From Clostridia bacterium (GTDB taxonomy: Bacteria; Bacillota; Clostridia; Lachnospirales; Lachnospiraceae): a stretch of 64,000 bases of DNA. The notes under the pieces were generated by a model. That model had not been told where the DNA came from. It saw only the letters and a program-made list of their open reading frames with translations, and did no database searches. Shown here piece after piece: positions 8,711-18,283 of the stretch (position 1 is the first letter of the stretch; the number at the start of each line of letters is the position of its first letter). Made by a program: the position numbers and the translations under genes. The DNA is taken from assembly GCA_003246295.1 (NCBI GenBank), contig QKAS01000005.1, positions 37,103 to 101,102 of the forward strand. Direction: 5' to 3'.

Positions 8711-10312
8711 ATGTCAGGAATACAAAAAATAATTAAAACAAATGAATTATTCATACCAATCAATATTCTGGGGGAAGAGAATTTAATAGAAATCCACCTT
8801 CATGAGCATCATGGCAGGAAGAAGCTATTTGAGTTTAAGATTCCTGTTTTACAGACGGATTCACAATCTGTGTATCCGTTTGATTATTATGCCCGTTTTC
8901 CGGTAAAGAAATTTACCGATAAAACTATCATCCTAACAGGAGAGGTTCCGGAAGTGTTTTTAAATGCCATTCAGGAAAAAGATGACAACATTGAAGCATC
9001 TCCGGAGCGCCCCTCCATCCATTTTACAGCAAGGCATTCCTGGATCAATGATCCCAATGGGCTTCATTTTAGGGACGGAATGTATCATTTATATTATCAA
9101 TATAATCCGTTTCATATCAAGTGGAACAATATGAGCTGGGGGCACGCTACGAGTCGGGATTTGCTTCATTGGAAAGAACAGGATGCCGTGCTATTTCCGG
9201 ATGAAAATGGAATGATGTTTTCGGGATGCGCAATTATAAATGAGAGAGGTTGTTTAGGGCTCCCGGAGGATGCATCAATATTTTTTTATACAGCGGCAGG
9301 AGGGATTACACCATGGTCCTTTGGTAAACCCTCAACACAACGGATTGCATATAGCCTGGATGGTGGAAATACATTAACGAAAACGGAAACTGGAGTTGTT
9401 GCATGTATTGAGCAGGAAAATCGAGATCCAAAAGTGTTCTGGCATGAAAAAACAAAGAGTTTTATTATGTGTCTTTGGTTAAAAGAGAATGAGTTTGCAA
9501 TACTAAGATCTGTGGATCTTAAAAAATTTGAAATTTCGCATCGATTTTCACTTGACCAGGCATGGGAATGTCCGGATTTGTTTTGTTTAAAGGATGCGAA
9601 TGGAGAAGAGCACTGGGTCTTTTGGTCAGCCGATGGTTATTACTACTTTGGAACCTTTGACGGGTATACTTTTTGCTGGGATGGCGTAAGACACCAGGCT
9701 TATATGAATCAGATTCCATATGCAGCACAGACAATTTCAGGCATAACGGACAGAATCATATCCATACCATGGCTGAGACTAGAGTTTTACCAGGAGAATA
9801 GTGAGCAGTATGGAAATAAAGCACAGCAAGACAATAAAGAACATAAAGATAGTAGATATTACACAGGTGCGATGGGGATTCCACGTGAACTTACATTATA
9901 CGAATCGGAGGTGGGATTTCGGATTTCGCAAAACTATGTACGCGAGTTATGGGATAACGCTAGGTGGATTGAACTGACAGATCAAATAGGCCCTAAGCCG
10001 TTATTGCTTGAAAGAATGATAGAAGAGAATGAAGAGAATTATGATTTTACAGTAGATTTTTTTGGAAATCTGATAAGCTATTCATCAGAAGAAGGCATGC
10101 TGAAATATGACGAACAGAAGTATTATATTGGAGAGAAATGCAAAGATTTTTCATTTCTATTGGATGATGTTGTATTTGAAGTGACAGCAAACCATGGTAT
10201 AATAACAGGAGCATTCTATATGACCAGAAAAAGCAATGAGATTTTAATAAAATCCAGTGACAGAAAGAATTGGAAATTTGCTAACATTAAGTGTAGTGGT
10301 CAGAATAGGTAA
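8711..10312 (+). CDS. Glycoside hydrolase family 32 (beta-fructofuranosidase)
   Basis: A 533-residue enzyme that removes fructose from sucrose or fructo-oligosaccharides. About 100 N-terminal residues form an extra, probably beta-rich domain that I do not recognise; then the GH32 catalytic blocks appear in order: SWINDPNG with the nucleophile Asp, YQYNPFHIKWNNMSWGHA, FSGCAI, NRDPKVFW with the transition-state Asp, and WECPDLFCL with the acid/base Glu. There is no signal peptide, so it acts inside the cell on imported sugar. It starts one base after the sucrose phosphorylase stop. Inference: oligosaccharides such as kestose enter through the ABC importer, this enzyme trims the fructose units, and the released sucrose goes to the phosphorylase. 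Confidence 0.92.
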   Translation: MSGIQKIIKTNELFIPINILGEENLIEIHLHEHHGRKKLFEFKIPVLQTDSQSVYPFDYYARFPVKKFTDKTIILTGEVPEVFLNAIQEKDDNIEASPERPSIHFTARHSWINDPNGLHFRDGMYHLYYQYNPFHIKWNNMSWGHATSRDLLHWKEQDAVLFPDENGMMFSGCAIINERGCLGLPEDASIFFYTAAGGITPWSFGKPSTQRIAYSLDGGNTLTKTETGVVACIEQENRDPKVFWHEKTKSFIMCLWLKENEFAILRSVDLKKFEISHRFSLDQAWECPDLFCLKDANGEEHWVFWSADGYYYFGTFDGYTFCWDGVRHQAYMNQIPYAAQTISGITDRIISIPWLRLEFYQENSEQYGNKAQQDNKEHKDSRYYTGAMGIPRELTLYESEVGFRISQNYVRELWDNARWIELTDQIGPKPLLLERMIEENEENYDFTVDFFGNLISYSSEEGMLKYDEQKYYIGEKCKDFSFLLDDVVFEVTANHGIITGAFYMTRKSNEILIKSSDRKNWKFANIKCSGQNR

Positions 10313-10350
10313 GCATAAATCACGTGGTTCAATTACGGATAGGAGCAGAT

Positions 10351-11328
10351 ATGGCAACTTTAAAGGACGTGGCAAAAGAAACAGGACTTACAGTAAGTAC
10401 AGTTTCCAGAGTTTTGAACAATAGAGGGTACATCAGTGAAGAGACAAGAAAGAATGTTTATGCAGCGATGGAACGCTTAAATTATCATCCGAACGAACTA
10501 GCCAGATCATTATCCAAGAAATCCACTTATACGATCGGGGTCATTGTTCCTCATATCAGACACCCTTACTTCGCTGAACTAATCAGTAATCTTGAAAATG
10601 AAGCATATCATAGAAAATACAAGATATTGCTATTCAACTCTCAGGAGAAAGATGAGAGAGAGAAAGAATATCTTGATATGTGCACCAGAAATCGTGTGAC
10701 AGGAATTATTATTTGTAGTGGTAATATTCAAATGAAAGAATTTAAAGAACTGAATGTTCCGCTTATTACGATAGAACGATATCTTGAAAATGGTACAGCT
10801 ATGGTGGAATGCGATAATTACCAGGGCGGAAAGCTTGCAGCCAGACATTTAATTGAGAAAGGATGCAGACACCTGATTCATTTTAGTGGTGTCAGGGAAA
10901 CTGCAATGCCGGCAGACCAGAGAGCAGCCGGTTTTGAGGATGTCTGTAAACAAAAACAGGTCTCTCATGATGCAATCGGTACAAGTGTCAACGAATATAA
11001 TGCACTGGAATATCATGATTATATAGAAAAGGTACTAAAGGAACATCCTGAAACAGACGGTATTTTTGCAAGTAGCGATTTAATCGCTGCGCAGCTCATT
11101 CAGGTATGTGCAAAAAAGGGAATCAAAATACCGGAACAGATGAAAATAGTGGGTTTTGACGATGTGAATGTAGCATCACTGACAACTCCCAGAATTACGA
11201 CCATACATCAGCCAATCAAAGAGATGGCACGTACAGCGGTAGAACTTTTAATTAAGGCATCCGAAGGGGAAGTTACACCAAGCAGAACCGTACTTCCAGT
11301 TGTACTTGTGGAGAGAGAAACAACCTAG
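10351..11328 (+). CDS. LacI/GalR family transcriptional regulator
   Basis: 325 residues. The N-terminal helix-turn-helix and hinge are classic: MATLKDVAKETGLTVSTVSR, LNNRGYISEETRKNV, then LARSLSKKSTYTIGVIVP leading into a periplasmic-binding-protein-like sensor domain (ITTIHQPIKEMARTAVELL near the end). ATG 10351 is preceded by AGGAG at good spacing; the open frame extends to a GTG at 10324, which would add nine unsupported residues. It is the last gene of the sucrose operon, 38 bases after GH32, so it is probably the local repressor acting on TCAAyCGrTTGA at 3679 and 3832. The inducer is unknown (a sugar or sugar phosphate). Its stop lies two bases from the stop of the convergent chrA. Confidence 0.93.
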   Translation: MATLKDVAKETGLTVSTVSRVLNNRGYISEETRKNVYAAMERLNYHPNELARSLSKKSTYTIGVIVPHIRHPYFAELISNLENEAYHRKYKILLFNSQEKDEREKEYLDMCTRNRVTGIIICSGNIQMKEFKELNVPLITIERYLENGTAMVECDNYQGGKLAARHLIEKGCRHLIHFSGVRETAMPADQRAAGFEDVCKQKQVSHDAIGTSVNEYNALEYHDYIEKVLKEHPETDGIFASSDLIAAQLIQVCAKKGIKIPEQMKIVGFDDVNVASLTTPRITTIHQPIKEMARTAVELLIKASEGEVTPSRTVLPVVLVERETT

Positions 11329-11330
11329 AT

Positions 11331-12500
11331 TTATAATAGTATTCCACAGATTAATGTAAGGATCACAATCATAGGCGCAGGAATTTTTCGTGTCAGAATC
11401 AGGACGCATACAAAAAGGGTATAGGCAAGAGAAGTAACAGTAAGCCCATTTTTTTGTAAGAGTAGTAAACCTGAGGCGGCGATCAATCCACCAGCCACAG
11501 ATGTGATCCCTTTTAATGACAGTTTGATTCCTTTGATTTGCTTCAATTGTTCCCAAACAGGATACACAAAGAATATTAGAAGAATACCAGGAAGAAAAAT
11601 CCCAACACCGCCGGCAAGAGCTCCAAGAATCTGATAAATGATACCATGGCCACGTGCCGACATCCCGCCTGCATATGCTGCAAAGCTGAACATTGGACCT
11701 GGAAGTCCTTGCACTAGTCCATATCCGGTAAGAAATTCCTGATTGGTCATGACCTTGCTGATTTCTACTAATTCACTATACATGAGAGGAACGACGACTT
11801 GTCCACCGCCAATAACGAGATAGCCGTACCGGTAAAAGTGTTCAAATAAAAGAAGGATTTGACTGTTCCATAGAGAACTAAGAATAAGACTTCCACCAGC
11901 AAATAAGAAAAATAAAACAAGATAATGCCATGGAGGACTCATTTTTACATGATTCCATATATTTTTTTCCTTTGATACAAAGATGCTTATAACACCGCCG
12001 CTTAAAAGGACAAGAGGATAGATCCAGGGTTCGTGTATAAAATAAGTCGTGACACAACCAAAAACAAATAATAATATGGTAAAGGTGTCTTTCATTACTT
12101 TTCTACCAATATGGTAAGCAGCCGTTAGTATAAAAGCTACTGCCATCGGACCTATGAACTTTAAGATATCATTTGTTACATGTATGACAGAAAAAATCTG
12201 ACTAATAAATGATAAAAATGTCATAAAGAGCAATACTGGGACAGACCACACAAGCATCGTTAATAATGCAAGAACCGGACCGCCTAATTTATAACCAATA
12301 GCCACAATAGTCTGTGTACTACTTGGCCCTGGAAGAATTCCAGTCAGAGCAATCAGCTCAATCAGTTCTTCTTCTGAAAGATATTTCTTTTTTAGGACGA
12401 GTTGTTCTGTAAAAACACCATAATGTGCCTCAGGGCCACCGTACGCGCCAAGAGAACAAATGAAAACATCTTTTAAAAATGTAGATTTGTTAGTTTTCAT
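11331..12500 (-). CDS. chrA: Chromate transporter family protein, full-length two-domain form
   Basis: A 389-residue multi-spanning membrane protein made of two CHR repeats. The N-terminal repeat has FICSLGAYGGPEAHYGVF and LTGILPGPSSTQTIVAIGY; the C-terminal repeat has GYLVIGGGQVVVPLMYSEL and GLVQGLPGPMFSFAAYAGG. The paired PGP motifs mark the family. Characterised members export chromate; the real substrate in gut Clostridia is uncertain. The start at 12500 has AGGAGGT upstream on the minus strand. It stands alone and converges on the lacI-type gene with no visible terminator between. A separate split version of the same family lies at 17726-18840. Confidence 0.88.
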   Translation of the reverse strand: MKTNKSTFLKDVFICSLGAYGGPEAHYGVFTEQLVLKKKYLSEEELIELIALTGILPGPSSTQTIVAIGYKLGGPVLALLTMLVWSVPVLLFMTFLSFISQIFSVIHVTNDILKFIGPMAVAFILTAAYHIGRKVMKDTFTILLFVFGCVTTYFIHEPWIYPLVLLSGGVISIFVSKEKNIWNHVKMSPPWHYLVLFFLFAGGSLILSSLWNSQILLLFEHFYRYGYLVIGGGQVVVPLMYSELVEISKVMTNQEFLTGYGLVQGLPGPMFSFAAYAGGMSARGHGIIYQILGALAGGVGIFLPGILLIFFVYPVWEQLKQIKGIKLSLKGITSVAGGLIAASGLLLLQKNGLTVTSLAYTLFVCVLILTRKIPAPMIVILTLICGILL

Positions 12501-12693
12501 AAAACACCTCCTATTTTAAGTATGTCGTGAGAAGTGAATATTATCAAGTAAAATAATGTGAAAATATCATAGAAGGCAACAGATTATGTAAAAAAAGCAA
12601 CCATTTACGTCGGGCAGAATTTATACGTGGCTTGTTATAGTACCATAGTACTCAAATGTGCAACACGAAGCACTTAAATGGGAGGAAGGTACT

Positions 12694-14430
12694 ATGCATA
12701 AATCAATAGCAGTTCGAATCTTTATGATTCTCTTTATTTTAACATTTTTATTTACATTAAATACAGTATTAAGTGGAGTGACCAATTCACAGGTTCAACT
12801 TTCAGCAGATCTAATTTCCGATTCATTTATTCAGCTTGAATACCAACAGATACAGATGAATAAAGAAATAAGTAATATTCGGATTCTTCTTATGTCTGAT
12901 GAGAATCAGGAGCAAAATGGAGAGGTGAGCAGAGCTGATGCATTGAAAACAGCAGTAGAAAATGCACGAGGTGCACAGGAAGCAATCGCGCAGATTTGTA
13001 AAGACTTTTCAAACAAGGCTATGAATCAGACTCTTGAAAAAGCTTATCTTACTTATTATCAGAATTTGAAAAATTATTTGGACCAGGTCATAGAATCAAG
13101 CGAGGCTTCTGCCACAAATGAGAATGACCAACTTGCAGCTTCCTATGAAGATATGAGTAATGCTGAACAAGAATTTCAAAAGGTTCTGGATGAAAGTATT
13201 GCCCATGAAATATCACTTGTTCATGGAAGGGTGAACCGTTCGACCATTATCATATGGGGGATGGCACTTTTATTTATGATAGCGGCAGCGGTATCGTTTG
13301 CCCTGAGTATGAAGACGATCATCAGACCTTTGAAATGTGCAAATCAGGACTTTGGTAAAATAATCAAGGCACTGGAAGAAGAACAGGGCGATTTGACAGT
13401 GCGTCTTAAGAAATATTCTGAGGATGAGATTGGTCAGATGGTGGAAGGAATCAATCGTTTTCTGGAAACACTTCAAAATGCCATGATATCTATTAAATCT
13501 GGTTCGGCAACAATTCACGAATCATCAGAAGTAATCTATGAGCATATGAACCAGTCAAAGGATCTTTCATCAAGGATTTCTTCTTCTTTAAATGAATTAT
13601 CTGCCAGTATGGAGGAAATATCAGGTACCCTTACTACGATAGATTCAGGATCGCAGAAGGTATTTGTTTCTTCAAATCAGATGGAAGAGCAGTCTATGAA
13701 GAACTCGGAAAGAATTCAAACCATTGCGGCACATGCAGATCAGTTATATGAGAAGACGCGGGATAGCAAAGAAGAAACAATCCAGATAATTGGGACGATA
13801 CGTGAATCTATGGGAGAAGCCATAAGAAGCAGTCGTTCTGTGGAAAGAATCAATGCATTAACAGAAAATATTCTTGGAATATCAGCACAGACGAATTTAC
13901 TGGCCCTGAATGCATCGATTGAAGCAGCGCGTGCAGGTGCAGCAGGGAAAGGTTTTTCTGTTGTTGCTGATGAAATTCGAAAATTAGCAGAAAATACAAA
14001 AGAGACAGCAAGTGATATTCAAAATATAAGTCATCTTGTTACAGCAGCAGTAGAGGAACTGGTTAAAAATGCCGAGGGTATTATGGAATACATGGATCAT
14101 AATGTTTTGAATGATTATGATAGCTTTGTAATGTTAGCTGGGGATTATAAAAAAGACACAGATACAATGAATCAGTTACTGAACACATTTAATAAGAATG
14201 CATCTCAGCTTCGCAAGATATCGGAAGATATAGCTTCCGGTATTCAAGGGATAACTTCTGCTGTAGAGGATAGCGTTTCTGTTGTGATACATTCAGGAGA
14301 GGACACGCTAGAACTTCTTGATTCGGTTACTAGTACAACTATAGAAGCAGAAAAAAATGAGGGAATTGTTCGTGAACTGAATCAACAGTTAAATCGTTTC
14401 AAAAAGGTTGAGCGAGTAGGAGAGATATGA
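12694..14430 (+). CDS. Methyl-accepting chemotaxis protein
   Basis: A 578-residue transducer: a first transmembrane segment near residues 6-28, an extracellular helical sensor domain to about 180, a second transmembrane segment ([18 protein letters not shown]), a HAMP linker, then the cytoplasmic signalling coiled coil with the conserved hairpin tip [20 protein letters not shown] and [18 protein letters not shown]. It would relay a ligand signal to CheA/CheW. GGGAGG lies ahead of ATG 12694; the frame is open to a GTG at 12658. No chemotaxis kinase or flagellar gene is nearby. The upstream gap (12501-12693) holds a direct repeat TAGTAC at 12638 and 12646 but no promoter I can assign firmly. 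A terminator follows at 14458. Confidence 0.93.
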   Translation: MHKSIAVRIFMILFILTFLFTLNTVLSGVTNSQVQLSADLISDSFIQLEYQQIQMNKEISNIRILLMSDENQEQNGEVSRADALKTAVENARGAQEAIAQICKDFSNKAMNQTLEKAYLTYYQNLKNYLDQVIESSEASATNENDQLAASYEDMSNAEQEFQKVLDESIAHEISLVHGRVNRSTIIIWGMALLFMIAAAVSFALSMKTIIRPLKCANQDFGKIIKALEEEQGDLTVRLKKYSEDEIGQMVEGINRFLETLQNAMISIKSGSATIHESSEVIYEHMNQSKDLSSRISSSLNELSASMEEISGTLTTIDSGSQKVFVSSNQMEEQSMKNSERIQTIAAHADQLYEKTRDSKEETIQIIGTIRESMGEAIRSSRSVERINALTENILGISAQTNLLALNASIEAARAGAAGKGFSVVADEIRKLAENTKETASDIQNISHLVTAAVEELVKNAEGIMEYMDHNVLNDYDSFVMLAGDYKKDTDTMNQLLNTFNKNASQLRKISEDIASGIQGITSAVEDSVSVVIHSGEDTLELLDSVTSTTIEAEKNEGIVRELNQQLNRFKKVERVGEI

Positions 14431-14457
14431 TATAAGTAAATAGAAAACAAAAATAGA

Positions 14458-14480
14458 AAATGCCTGGTGGCATTTTTTAT
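14458..14480 (+). terminator. Terminator after the chemotaxis receptor gene
   Basis: Stem AAATGCC (14458-14464), loop TGGT, GGCATTT (14469-14475), followed by TTTATTTT. Confidence 0.85.
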
Positions 14481-14532
14481 TTTGAATAATAGCCTACTAA
14501 AAAGGTAGGTAATAAAGTTAAGGAGAATTTAA

Positions 14533-15285
14533 ATGAATCAGTTTGACAGGACACAGTTATTACTTGGAGCAGAGTCTATCACAACACTTTCCAATAAGAA
14601 GGTGGCTGTATTTGGAATTGGAGGTGTTGGAGGATTTGCTGTGGAAGCACTGGTACGTAGTGGTATTGGTTCGTTTGTATTGGTTGATGACGATAAAATA
14701 TGTCTGACTAATTTAAACAGACAAATTATGGCGACCCGAAAATCAATTGGAAAATACAAAGCTGAAGTAATGAAAGAAAGAATTCTTGAAATTAATCCCT
14801 CAGCAGAAGTAGAAGTAAAAAAGAATTTTTTTCTGCCTGAAACGGCGGAAGAATTTGATTTTACTGAGTATGACTATGTGATTGATGCAGTGGACACTGT
14901 AACTGCTAAAATTGAACTTGTGTTACGCGCACAAGATATGAATGTTCCTGTAATTAGTTGCATGGGAGCAGGAAATAAACTGGACCCAACGAAGTTTGAA
15001 GTGGCTGATATTTATAAGACAAAGGTTTGTCCTCTTGCAAAAGTTATGAGAAGAGAGTTGAGAAAAAGAAGAGTGAAGAAGTTGAAAGTTGTGTACTCCA
15101 CGGAACAACCTATAAGACCGAGTGAGGATGCAGTAGTTGGTTGCAAGACAAACTGTGTCTGCCCACCTGGATCTCAGCATAAATGTACAGACAGACGAGA
15201 TATTCCAGGCAGCGTAGCTTTTGTTCCTTCCGTTGCAGGACTAATTATAGCTGGAGAAGTGATTAAAGATCTTATAAATTATTAA
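14533..15285 (+). CDS. tcdA: tRNA threonylcarbamoyladenosine dehydratase (TcdA/CsdL)
   Basis: A 250-residue ThiF/MoeB/E1-like enzyme. The nucleotide-binding site VAVFGIGGVGGFAVEALVRSG, the LVDDDKICLTNLNRQI block, and DYVIDAVDTVTAKIELV are all present, and MGAGNKLDPTKFEVADIYKT is characteristic of the TcdA branch. In tRNA maturation it uses ATP to cyclise t6A37 of ANN-decoding tRNAs to ct6A. AAGGAG lies just upstream of ATG 14533. The end of the gene overlaps the convergent Rrf2 gene by 14 bases. Length and motifs fit the family throughout. Two Cys-containing segments near the C-terminus (GCKTNCVCPPG) are also usual for Firmicutes members. Confidence 0.93.
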   Translation: MNQFDRTQLLLGAESITTLSNKKVAVFGIGGVGGFAVEALVRSGIGSFVLVDDDKICLTNLNRQIMATRKSIGKYKAEVMKERILEINPSAEVEVKKNFFLPETAEEFDFTEYDYVIDAVDTVTAKIELVLRAQDMNVPVISCMGAGNKLDPTKFEVADIYKTKVCPLAKVMRRELRKRRVKKLKVVYSTEQPIRPSEDAVVGCKTNCVCPPGSQHKCTDRRDIPGSVAFVPSVAGLIIAGEVIKDLINY

Positions 15286-15715
15286 TTGAGTCTCGTTCAT
15301 CTAAAGATGCAGATTGATTTAAAATATCTTGTAAGGTAATTTCTTTTAAATAATTGGTAATGACTTCATGTAATCCTTCCCATATTGGAAGCGTGGTGCA
15401 TTCCGACTGAAGTTCACACAAATTTGGATCATTTTTCATACAATTCACAGGAAATAAATCGCCTTCGGCACTGGTCAGAATTTCTTCTACAGTTATTTGT
15501 TCAGGCATACGTGATAATCGATATCCGCCCTGTGCACCTCGATTTGCAAGTAACAAACCATTTCGTGTTAGTTGAGGGATGATTTGTTCCAAATACTTTT
15601 TAGAAATATGTAAACGCAGGGATATGTCATGCAATGTGATATATCCTTTTTCGGTTTGTCTGGCCAAATCAATCATAAGGCGCAGTGCATATCTTCCGCG
15701 AGTTGAAATTTTCAT
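15272..15715 (-). CDS. Rrf2 family transcriptional regulator, IscR-like
   Basis: 147 residues. The winged helix begins MKISTRGRYALRLMIDLAR, with the recognition region HISKKYLEQIIPQL and the wing NRGAQGGYRL. Three Cys at about 92, 100 and 106 (NCMKNDPNLCELQSEC) match the spacing region that binds a [2Fe-2S] cluster in IscR, so an iron-sulfur-sensing role is likely (family knowledge); CymR-type cysteine regulators lack such a triad. It is transcribed away from the Cys/Met PLP enzyme and thioredoxin genes, which are plausible targets. Its 3' end overlaps tcdA by 14 bases. The 229-base divergent gap is very AT-rich and must hold promoters for both directions, but I could not fix the boxes. Confidence 0.92.
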   Translation of the reverse strand: MKISTRGRYALRLMIDLARQTEKGYITLHDISLRLHISKKYLEQIIPQLTRNGLLLANRGAQGGYRLSRMPEQITVEEILTSAEGDLFPVNCMKNDPNLCELQSECTTLPIWEGLHEVITNYLKEITLQDILNQSASLDERDSINNL

Positions 15716-15944
15716 ACGATCTCCTCATTTCTTGCGATAAGTTTATGATATTGTGCTTACTATATCATAAGAATTTTACGTATTCAATGAGTTTTATGTG
15801 AATGAAAAAATTAAAAACTAAGCAAAAGATATAGAATTAATCTATAGCGAATAATAAAAATATAGTAATAACTATAATGACTATTTTCGAATATAATAAT
15901 TTGGAAAGCAGATAATCTGAGAACGGAAAGAGTTGGTGAATGTT

Positions 15945-17087
15945 ATGGAGTATGGTATTTTGACAAAATGTCTATATGGAAATGGAAAAAAATTACAGTG
16001 TGATAAGTCGGGAGCCTTAAGTTTCCCTATTTATCAAAGCGCTACATTTGCTCATTATGGTGTCGGAGAAGGAACAGGTTATGATTATAGCAGAATGCAG
16101 AATCCGACAAGACAACAATTAGAACATGTAATTTCCTCGTTGGAGCAAGGAAGTGATGCGTTTGCCTTCTCCAGTGGAATGGCTGCGATTAGTGCAGTGA
16201 TGGAATTATTTCACCCCGGAGATCATATAATAACGGATAAGGATCTGTATGGAGGTAGCAGAAGGTTATTTCATAATATAAATGAAAAAAATGGAATTGA
16301 GTTCAGTCATATTGATTTTCAAACGGAAATGTTGGAAGATTTTATTCTTGAACATACGAAGGCAATATTGATTGAGACGCCATCGAATCCAATGATGGGT
16401 GTAATTGATATTTACAAAACTGCAGAAATTGCAAAAAAGTACGGTATATTGCTTATTGTTGATAATACTTTTTTGTCACCATATTTTCAGAATCCACTCA
16501 GTTTAGGTGCAGATATTGTAGTTCATAGTGGAACAAAGTTTTTAGGTGGACATAATGATACATTGGCAGGATTTGCGGTGACCAATTCTGATGAGATAGC
16601 GCAGAAACTAAGATTTATCCTAAAAACAACTGGAGCAGGTCTGGCACCGTTTGACAGTTGGCTGATTTTAAGAGGAATCAAGACACTAGGACTTAGAATG
16701 GAAAAATCCATGCAGAATGCAATAGGTATTGTGGAATGGCTACAAAAAGAAAAGAAAGTGAGTAAGGTATATTATCCTGGGTTAAAAGATAATTTGGGAT
16801 ATGAAGTATGCAAGAAACAGTCGAGAGGATTTGGAAGCATGATCACATTTGAAGTAAACACAAAGGAGACTGCCCTATCAATCCTTAATAAAGTTAGCCT
16901 AATACATTTTGCAGAGAGTCTAGGAGGCGTGGAAACATTAATCACATATCCAATCACGCAGACACATGCTGATTTATCACAGCGGGATCTTGAATCAAAT
17001 GGGATTACAGATAAGATATTACGTCTTTCAGTTGGAATTGAGGACATCAAGGATCTGATATGTGAACTGGAATTTATTTTTAAATGA
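15945..17087 (+). CDS. Cys/Met metabolism PLP-dependent enzyme (cystathionine gamma-synthase/lyase type)
   Basis: About 380 residues, the usual family length. Markers: FPIYQSATFAHYG, YDYSRMQNPTRQQLE, AFSSGMAAISAVM, LYGGSRRLF, and the PLP lysine site VVHSGTKFLGGHNDTLAGF. C-terminal GGVETLITYPITQTHADLS is the typical substrate-carboxylate binding part. Family members make or split cystathionine, homocysteine or cysteine in sulfur amino-acid metabolism; sequence alone does not separate MetB, MetC, MccB or methionine gamma-lyase activity. ATG 15945 has GGTG 7 bases upstream; GTG 15933 with GGAAAGAG upstream is also possible. It lies divergent from the Rrf2 regulator and just upstream of thioredoxin, which suggests shared redox or cysteine control. 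Confidence 0.9.
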   Translation: MEYGILTKCLYGNGKKLQCDKSGALSFPIYQSATFAHYGVGEGTGYDYSRMQNPTRQQLEHVISSLEQGSDAFAFSSGMAAISAVMELFHPGDHIITDKDLYGGSRRLFHNINEKNGIEFSHIDFQTEMLEDFILEHTKAILIETPSNPMMGVIDIYKTAEIAKKYGILLIVDNTFLSPYFQNPLSLGADIVVHSGTKFLGGHNDTLAGFAVTNSDEIAQKLRFILKTTGAGLAPFDSWLILRGIKTLGLRMEKSMQNAIGIVEWLQKEKKVSKVYYPGLKDNLGYEVCKKQSRGFGSMITFEVNTKETALSILNKVSLIHFAESLGGVETLITYPITQTHADLSQRDLESNGITDKILRLSVGIEDIKDLICELEFIFK

Positions 17088-17199
17088 ATTTTAAATGTGA
17101 TAAGGTCACAGAATAGAACTCCAAAATGTATATAATCAAATTATAGTCATTGATAAAAACATATAATAATAAATAATTTGATTCTTAGGAGGAATAAAA

Positions 17200-17511
17200 A
17201 TGAGTGCATTAAAAATCACAAAAGATAATTTTGAAAAAGAAGTGTTACAATCTGACAAACCTGTATTACTTGATTTCTGGGCGGCTTGGTGCGGACCTTG
17301 TAAAATGGTAGGACCAATTGTAGAACAGGTTGCAGAAGAAGCAACAGGAACTGCAAAGGTAGGTAAGGTAAATGTTGACGAAGAACCTGAATTAGCGCAG
17401 ATGTTTCGTGTAATGAGTATTCCTACGCTAGTCGTCATGAAAGAAGGCAAGGTAGTTCAAAGTACAGTTGGTGTACAGTCAAAACAGACGTTATTATCTA
17501 TGATCAAGTGA
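17200..17511 (+). CDS. trxA: Thioredoxin
   Basis: 103 residues, a full-length classical thioredoxin: LLDFWAAWCGPCKMVGPIVE has the WCGPC dithiol centre, VGKVNVDEEPELAQMF follows, and SIPTLVVMKEGKVV holds the cis-proline. It reduces protein disulfides in the cytoplasm with electrons from thioredoxin reductase, which is not in the window. The ATG at 17200 has TTAGGAGG 8 bases upstream. A strong terminator follows. It is 112 bases after the PLP enzyme and may have its own promoter in that AT-rich gap. Confidence 0.97.
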   Translation: MSALKITKDNFEKEVLQSDKPVLLDFWAAWCGPCKMVGPIVEQVAEEATGTAKVGKVNVDEEPELAQMFRVMSIPTLVVMKEGKVVQSTVGVQSKQTLLSMIK

Positions 17512-17530
17512 AGATTATAACAAAACATAG

Positions 17531-17582
17531 AAGAGTGTGTCGCATATTCCGCACCGCGGGTTATACGGCATGCTCTTTTTTT
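17531..17582 (+). terminator. Terminator after trxA
   Basis: Long hairpin with outer stem AAGAGTGTG (17531-17539) against CATGCTCTT (17569-17577), including two G-U pairs, and an imperfect inner stem closing on ACC, followed by a run of seven T. Confidence 0.85.
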
Positions 17583-17725
17583 GTAAAAATGCTATCATGA
17601 AAGATGGTCTCTTTTTAAGACGGCGATAGGTTTGATTTTATGTGATATGAGTGATAAACTTATTTAAAAGTAAGTTTTTTTGGTATGAAAGAAACAGAAG
17701 TTATGTTAATAGTGATGGAGAACAT

Positions 17726-18283
17726 ATGAAATTTTATTGGAAATTATTTAAATCCACATTCTTCTTAAGTGCATTTACATTTGGTGGAGGTTTTGTAATT
17801 GTACCACTTATACGCAAGAAGTTTGTAGAGCAATATAAATGGATAGAAGAGAAAGAAATGCTTGATCTGACAGCAATCGCACAGTCTTCACCAGGTGCGA
17901 TAGCCGTGAATGCGGCGGTACTGGTTGGCTACAAATTAGCAGGCATTTCTGGTGCGCTTATTACACTTATTGGTACGGTGCTTCCACCATTGCTGATTTT
18001 GTCTGTCATTTCTGTCGCGTACGCATCATTCCGTGATAATCTCTTGGTACAAGCTGTTCTGCGCGGCATGCAGGCAGGTGTGGCGGCGGTGATCATGGAT
18101 GTTGTATATGTATTGATCAGAGATCTTGTAAAAGAAAAGAAAGTAATTTCAATCTTATTGTTTTTATTCTCGTTTGTAGCTGTCTATTTCTTGAAAATAA
18201 ATACTATCTACATTATTTTGCTCAGTGGTGTTATGGGCTGTTTGTTATTCACTGACCGAAAGGAAGATGGTGTGAAAAAATGA
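17726..18283 (+). CDS. Chromate transporter half-protein, N-type CHR domain
   Basis: 185 residues, one CHR domain: FFLSAFTFGGGFVIVPLIRK, then LTAIAQSSPGAIAVNAAVLVG with the family's SPG motif, and four to five further hydrophobic segments. The ATG at 17726 has TGGAGA upstream; the frame is open to a GTG at 17651 but lacks a good ribosome site there. Its stop overlaps the next CHR gene by four bases (ATGA). Family knowledge: short CHR proteins work as heteromeric pairs made by adjacent genes. The transported ion is chromate in studied cases, unknown here. Confidence 0.88.
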   Translation: MKFYWKLFKSTFFLSAFTFGGGFVIVPLIRKKFVEQYKWIEEKEMLDLTAIAQSSPGAIAVNAAVLVGYKLAGISGALITLIGTVLPPLLILSVISVAYASFRDNLLVQAVLRGMQAGVAAVIMDVVYVLIRDLVKEKKVISILLFLFSFVAVYFLKINTIYIILLSGVMGCLLFTDRKEDGVKK